Position numbers and translations under genes: made by a program
Shown: piece by piece, positions 61,281 through 64,000 of the stretch
Layout: the number at the start of each line of letters is the position of its first letter
Numbering within the stretch: the stretch's first letter is position 1
NCBI GenBank assembly: GCA_000226015.1
Contig: JH153549.1
Location: 35,902 to 99,901 of the forward strand
Reading direction: 5' to 3'
Source of the DNA: Mnemiopsis leidyi
Lineage: Eukaryota; Ctenophora; Tentaculata; Lobata; Bolinopsidae
Length of the DNA: 64,000 bases
Notes under the pieces: model-generated
What the model was told of the DNA's origin: nothing
Databases searched by the model: none
What the model saw: the letters and a program-made list of their open reading frames with translations, nothing else

Positions 61281-64000
61281 GCGGTAAAGCGGTCAATCCA
61301 CTTCGAAACTTCAGAATTCAGATATTGAGAGCGAACAGGCAGCTAGCTTAAACGTACGTTCAGATGTGTTGATGACTTGATGAGGCAGGACTCAGGTATA
61401 TTCAGATTTATGACTAGCTAGGGCAGGAGTAAGGTATATTTTGTGAGAAGGTTGATGCAGATATAACTTTTAAGGCGGGTGATTAAAGAACCTCCTTTAT
61501 TACCTCAGAGTTTTCTTTTACTGTTATTAATTGTAAAGAAGTATTATGTATTTGAATACTGCACAGACTTTTAGATTTGATGTATTGTGTATTAGAATTA
61601 TTGGACGTGATCAACCAGCCATTTATTAGCTCGATCAAGCAGATCAAGAAAATGTATATTTCGCAGTTCTCATGGCTCGGCACAAAGAATGTGATGAATG
61701 CACTAATGCGCAGAGGGTACAAAATCGCCAGAAAATAAAGTCACCAGAAAATTAAGTTTGAGTTTTGATATTCGTTTTCCGAAGAAGAGTCCCCAACTTT
61801 ATGAAATAAAAAAGGGTATTTCAAATAATCTGGGCAGAATTCCCAAATTTACCCTGCTTTTCTTCTGATTTAGTGTAAGCCCCAATATTTATGCAGCAGT
61901 TAAAACTGTAAGTCAAGCAAATAGCTTTCGGATTATCAACAATACTTGGCCTCCCCGCTGTACATTAGGATAAACTACTTTTCTGCTGTGCTCGATGCAA
62001 AACCTCCGGAAATCAACCTACACAAAACCTGAAATTACAACTTCCGCAAATCTTGTAATTTTCGGAATACCTTGCAAGTATTAAGTAACCCAATCAGTAA
62101 AATTTCGGAATGCACGTTAGATTATATCAGTTTTCACCCCTTATCTTCAATCAGAACCGATAGACCATTCTTTATACAGTCACGTCAGCGTTTACCACTG
62201 GAGGTTTCGTAGGAATTAGACGGCCACCAGATAAAGGACCAGCGAGGCAATCCCAATAAACTTTGCCGTACATAGGCCTGAATTCGAGAGACAATTTGTG
62301 AAAAATTCCACGAATTACCGCCAGCCTCGATAGCGTATTTTTCTTGTAGACAGGGGCTGGAAAAATTCCTCTGAATGATCGAGCTGATTTTACAATATTG
62401 GCCCTAGTTATTACCCTTAATATTTACAACAGATCGGTACCCTTTCGGCTGGGATGACACAAATTAGTTTTGAATTAAATCGGAGGATCAGTCATAACAT
62501 GAGTTTTTCACTAAAAAGATGATCTTATAGATTTTTGTTTTTGGTGTACAGTGATTCGTAACAATAGATATCAATTGAACAATTTTTTACCAAATGCTTT
62601 GAATTTTTTGCACTTATTATCAGTCAGTTGAAATTTTGTGTTTCACTGTACATCAAGTTTGTAACATCTTGGATATATTTTCGTAAGATTGTTGCACAAT
62701 CGTAAGATTCTTGTTAAGTTGTTAACTAAGAGATCTAAGGCTCTTCTGAGCGGTTCCCCATAACGCATTTATGTTAGGTCATTTTCTGCCGAATCGTCAA
62801 CAACTTCAATATAATCTACAACATTTTTCCTTTGAGAGAATGACCTAGCACTAATAACAGTGATAAATTTTCCGCACATTGGTTTCTGATAAAGCACGGC
62901 TCTTTGCATCGGTCGGAATAATTGCATGTGATATTTATATGACTGCCTTATTGCTTATTGCTAAGGGCTTGTATCAATTTTTAAGTTATTCTTAAACGAC
63001 TGATGCAAGTTTTAAAAGGAGTCGTAAAAGTTTATTACTATAATGATATACTGATATATGAAACCGATAATCTGTCACGCAGTTTGCAGCATTTACAGAT
63101 AGGAATTGTGTTGTTTATGATACTTGGATGAATTGATATACCTAGAAAAGAATTTTTGACCAGCTCTATAAAAATAATAGTTTTCAGTTCAATACTACAA
63201 CAGTTTCTTTTACCACTTTCTTATTAGGACAACTTGCTTACATAAAACTATTGTGATTTCAATGATTGTGACCTAGCTTTACACCAGTTAGGCTTAAATT
63301 GTGTAAAGTCCATTGATTTACCAGATCCAGAGAGGCATAACGATTTAGTTATTGATTACTAGCGGCGACTTGTATTATAACGGTTTTTGCATTGTCTTTT
63401 ACACACATTTTGATGTATGATACCTAATATCTATTGTTTTACTGAATGATACTATAAGGATCAAAAATCAGTGAACCAAAAATCAATTCAATGTGCTGAA
63501 TTTCAGATGGCAAGCACCAACTAAGATTTATCTTGGTAGCTGAAAAGGTAATAATGTCCTATCGTTGCTGTTCTTCCTAACCTTTTTTTCTCGCCACTTG
63601 TAACTTTCAGGAAATATAGGAAAAATAGGAAATATAGGAGACAAGTACTCAAATCACAGGTTCAGAACTAACTGGACTCTAATCTAAAGGGGCTTAGGTA
63701 CATTTGTCTATTTCTAACATTCAAAAACAACTTCTAGCTCTGCTTCAGATGTACGATGAGAAGTATTAGCAACCTCCCGTGGCTCAGCAGCGAAACATGT
63801 GCTCCTTCATAAAAGTCACATCCAATTAGAACAGTTTAGATTAATGGATATTTTTTCCATCTCTAATACTTTTTTGCCGAAGGCAAAAAAGTAAGTAGAT
63901 GGTTTAAAGTGGTCGGATTTTGGAGTGGTAGGTGGGTAGGTAGGTAGATGGACGTGTCCAGTGTCCGGTGTCCCACGCAATTTAACACATAGTGCAGTTG
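61281..64000. other. 3' flank and intergenic region, no gene recognised
   Basis: An AAAATAAAG near 61733 could be a poly(A) signal for the small plus-strand gene. The end has short GGTAGGTAGG repeats (63928-63950), a TTTTTTGCC...GGCAAAAAA hairpin (63868-63890), and a repeat copy shared with 51.2 kb (63770-63805). Confidence 0.4.

Overview
The window is nuclear DNA of an animal, most likely an aquatic invertebrate that I cannot name. Its genes are split by GT-AG introns, and it is rich in minisatellites, MITE-like elements, tRNA-derived SINEs and retroelement relics. The genes are animal ones: a multi-Ig surface protein, glutathione synthetase, DCAF15 and a papain-type protease. It is about 36% G+C by eye, has two N gaps (20028-20037 and 49845-49867), and is gene-poor. 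The exon models below were built by hand from splice signals and checked for intron phase.

Layout. 964-7363 (minus): the 5' part of a gene for a secreted or membrane protein with eight Ig-like domains, running off the left edge, with two candidate signal-peptide exons. 13673-18264 (minus): glutathione synthetase, with a 1.5-kb minisatellite in one intron. 19651-21899 (minus): a broken retroelement-like unit coding for a coiled-coil region, an AlkB-type 2OG-Fe(II) dioxygenase and an SGNH esterase. 22683-24387 (plus): an HD-superfamily metal-dependent phosphohydrolase. 24978-34080 (minus): DCAF15, a CUL4-DDB1 substrate receptor. Its span also holds an intronless papain-like protease gene (28175-29431, minus), two exons of an unknown membrane protein (plus), a MITE and a SINE. 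34.6-37.4 kb: SINEs, a Penelope-like GIY-YIG fragment and a nested fold-back repeat. 38296-56671 (minus): an unrecognised acidic, Ser/Thr-rich protein. Its span holds a duplicated fold-back element (41.8-45.0 kb) and the first exon of a plus-strand gene (45.6 kb). 60667-61280 (plus): an 86-residue protein with a UBA-like helical segment.

The most unusual features are two. First, at least five exon edges, in five different genes, are copied in tandem or in fragments into the neighbouring intron. This gives ladders of duplicate splice sites; in DCAF15 all six acceptors share the same phase and could add 19-residue blocks. Second, the AlkB-plus-esterase retroelement keeps all visible iron- and 2-oxoglutarate-binding residues, although the copy is frameshifted.
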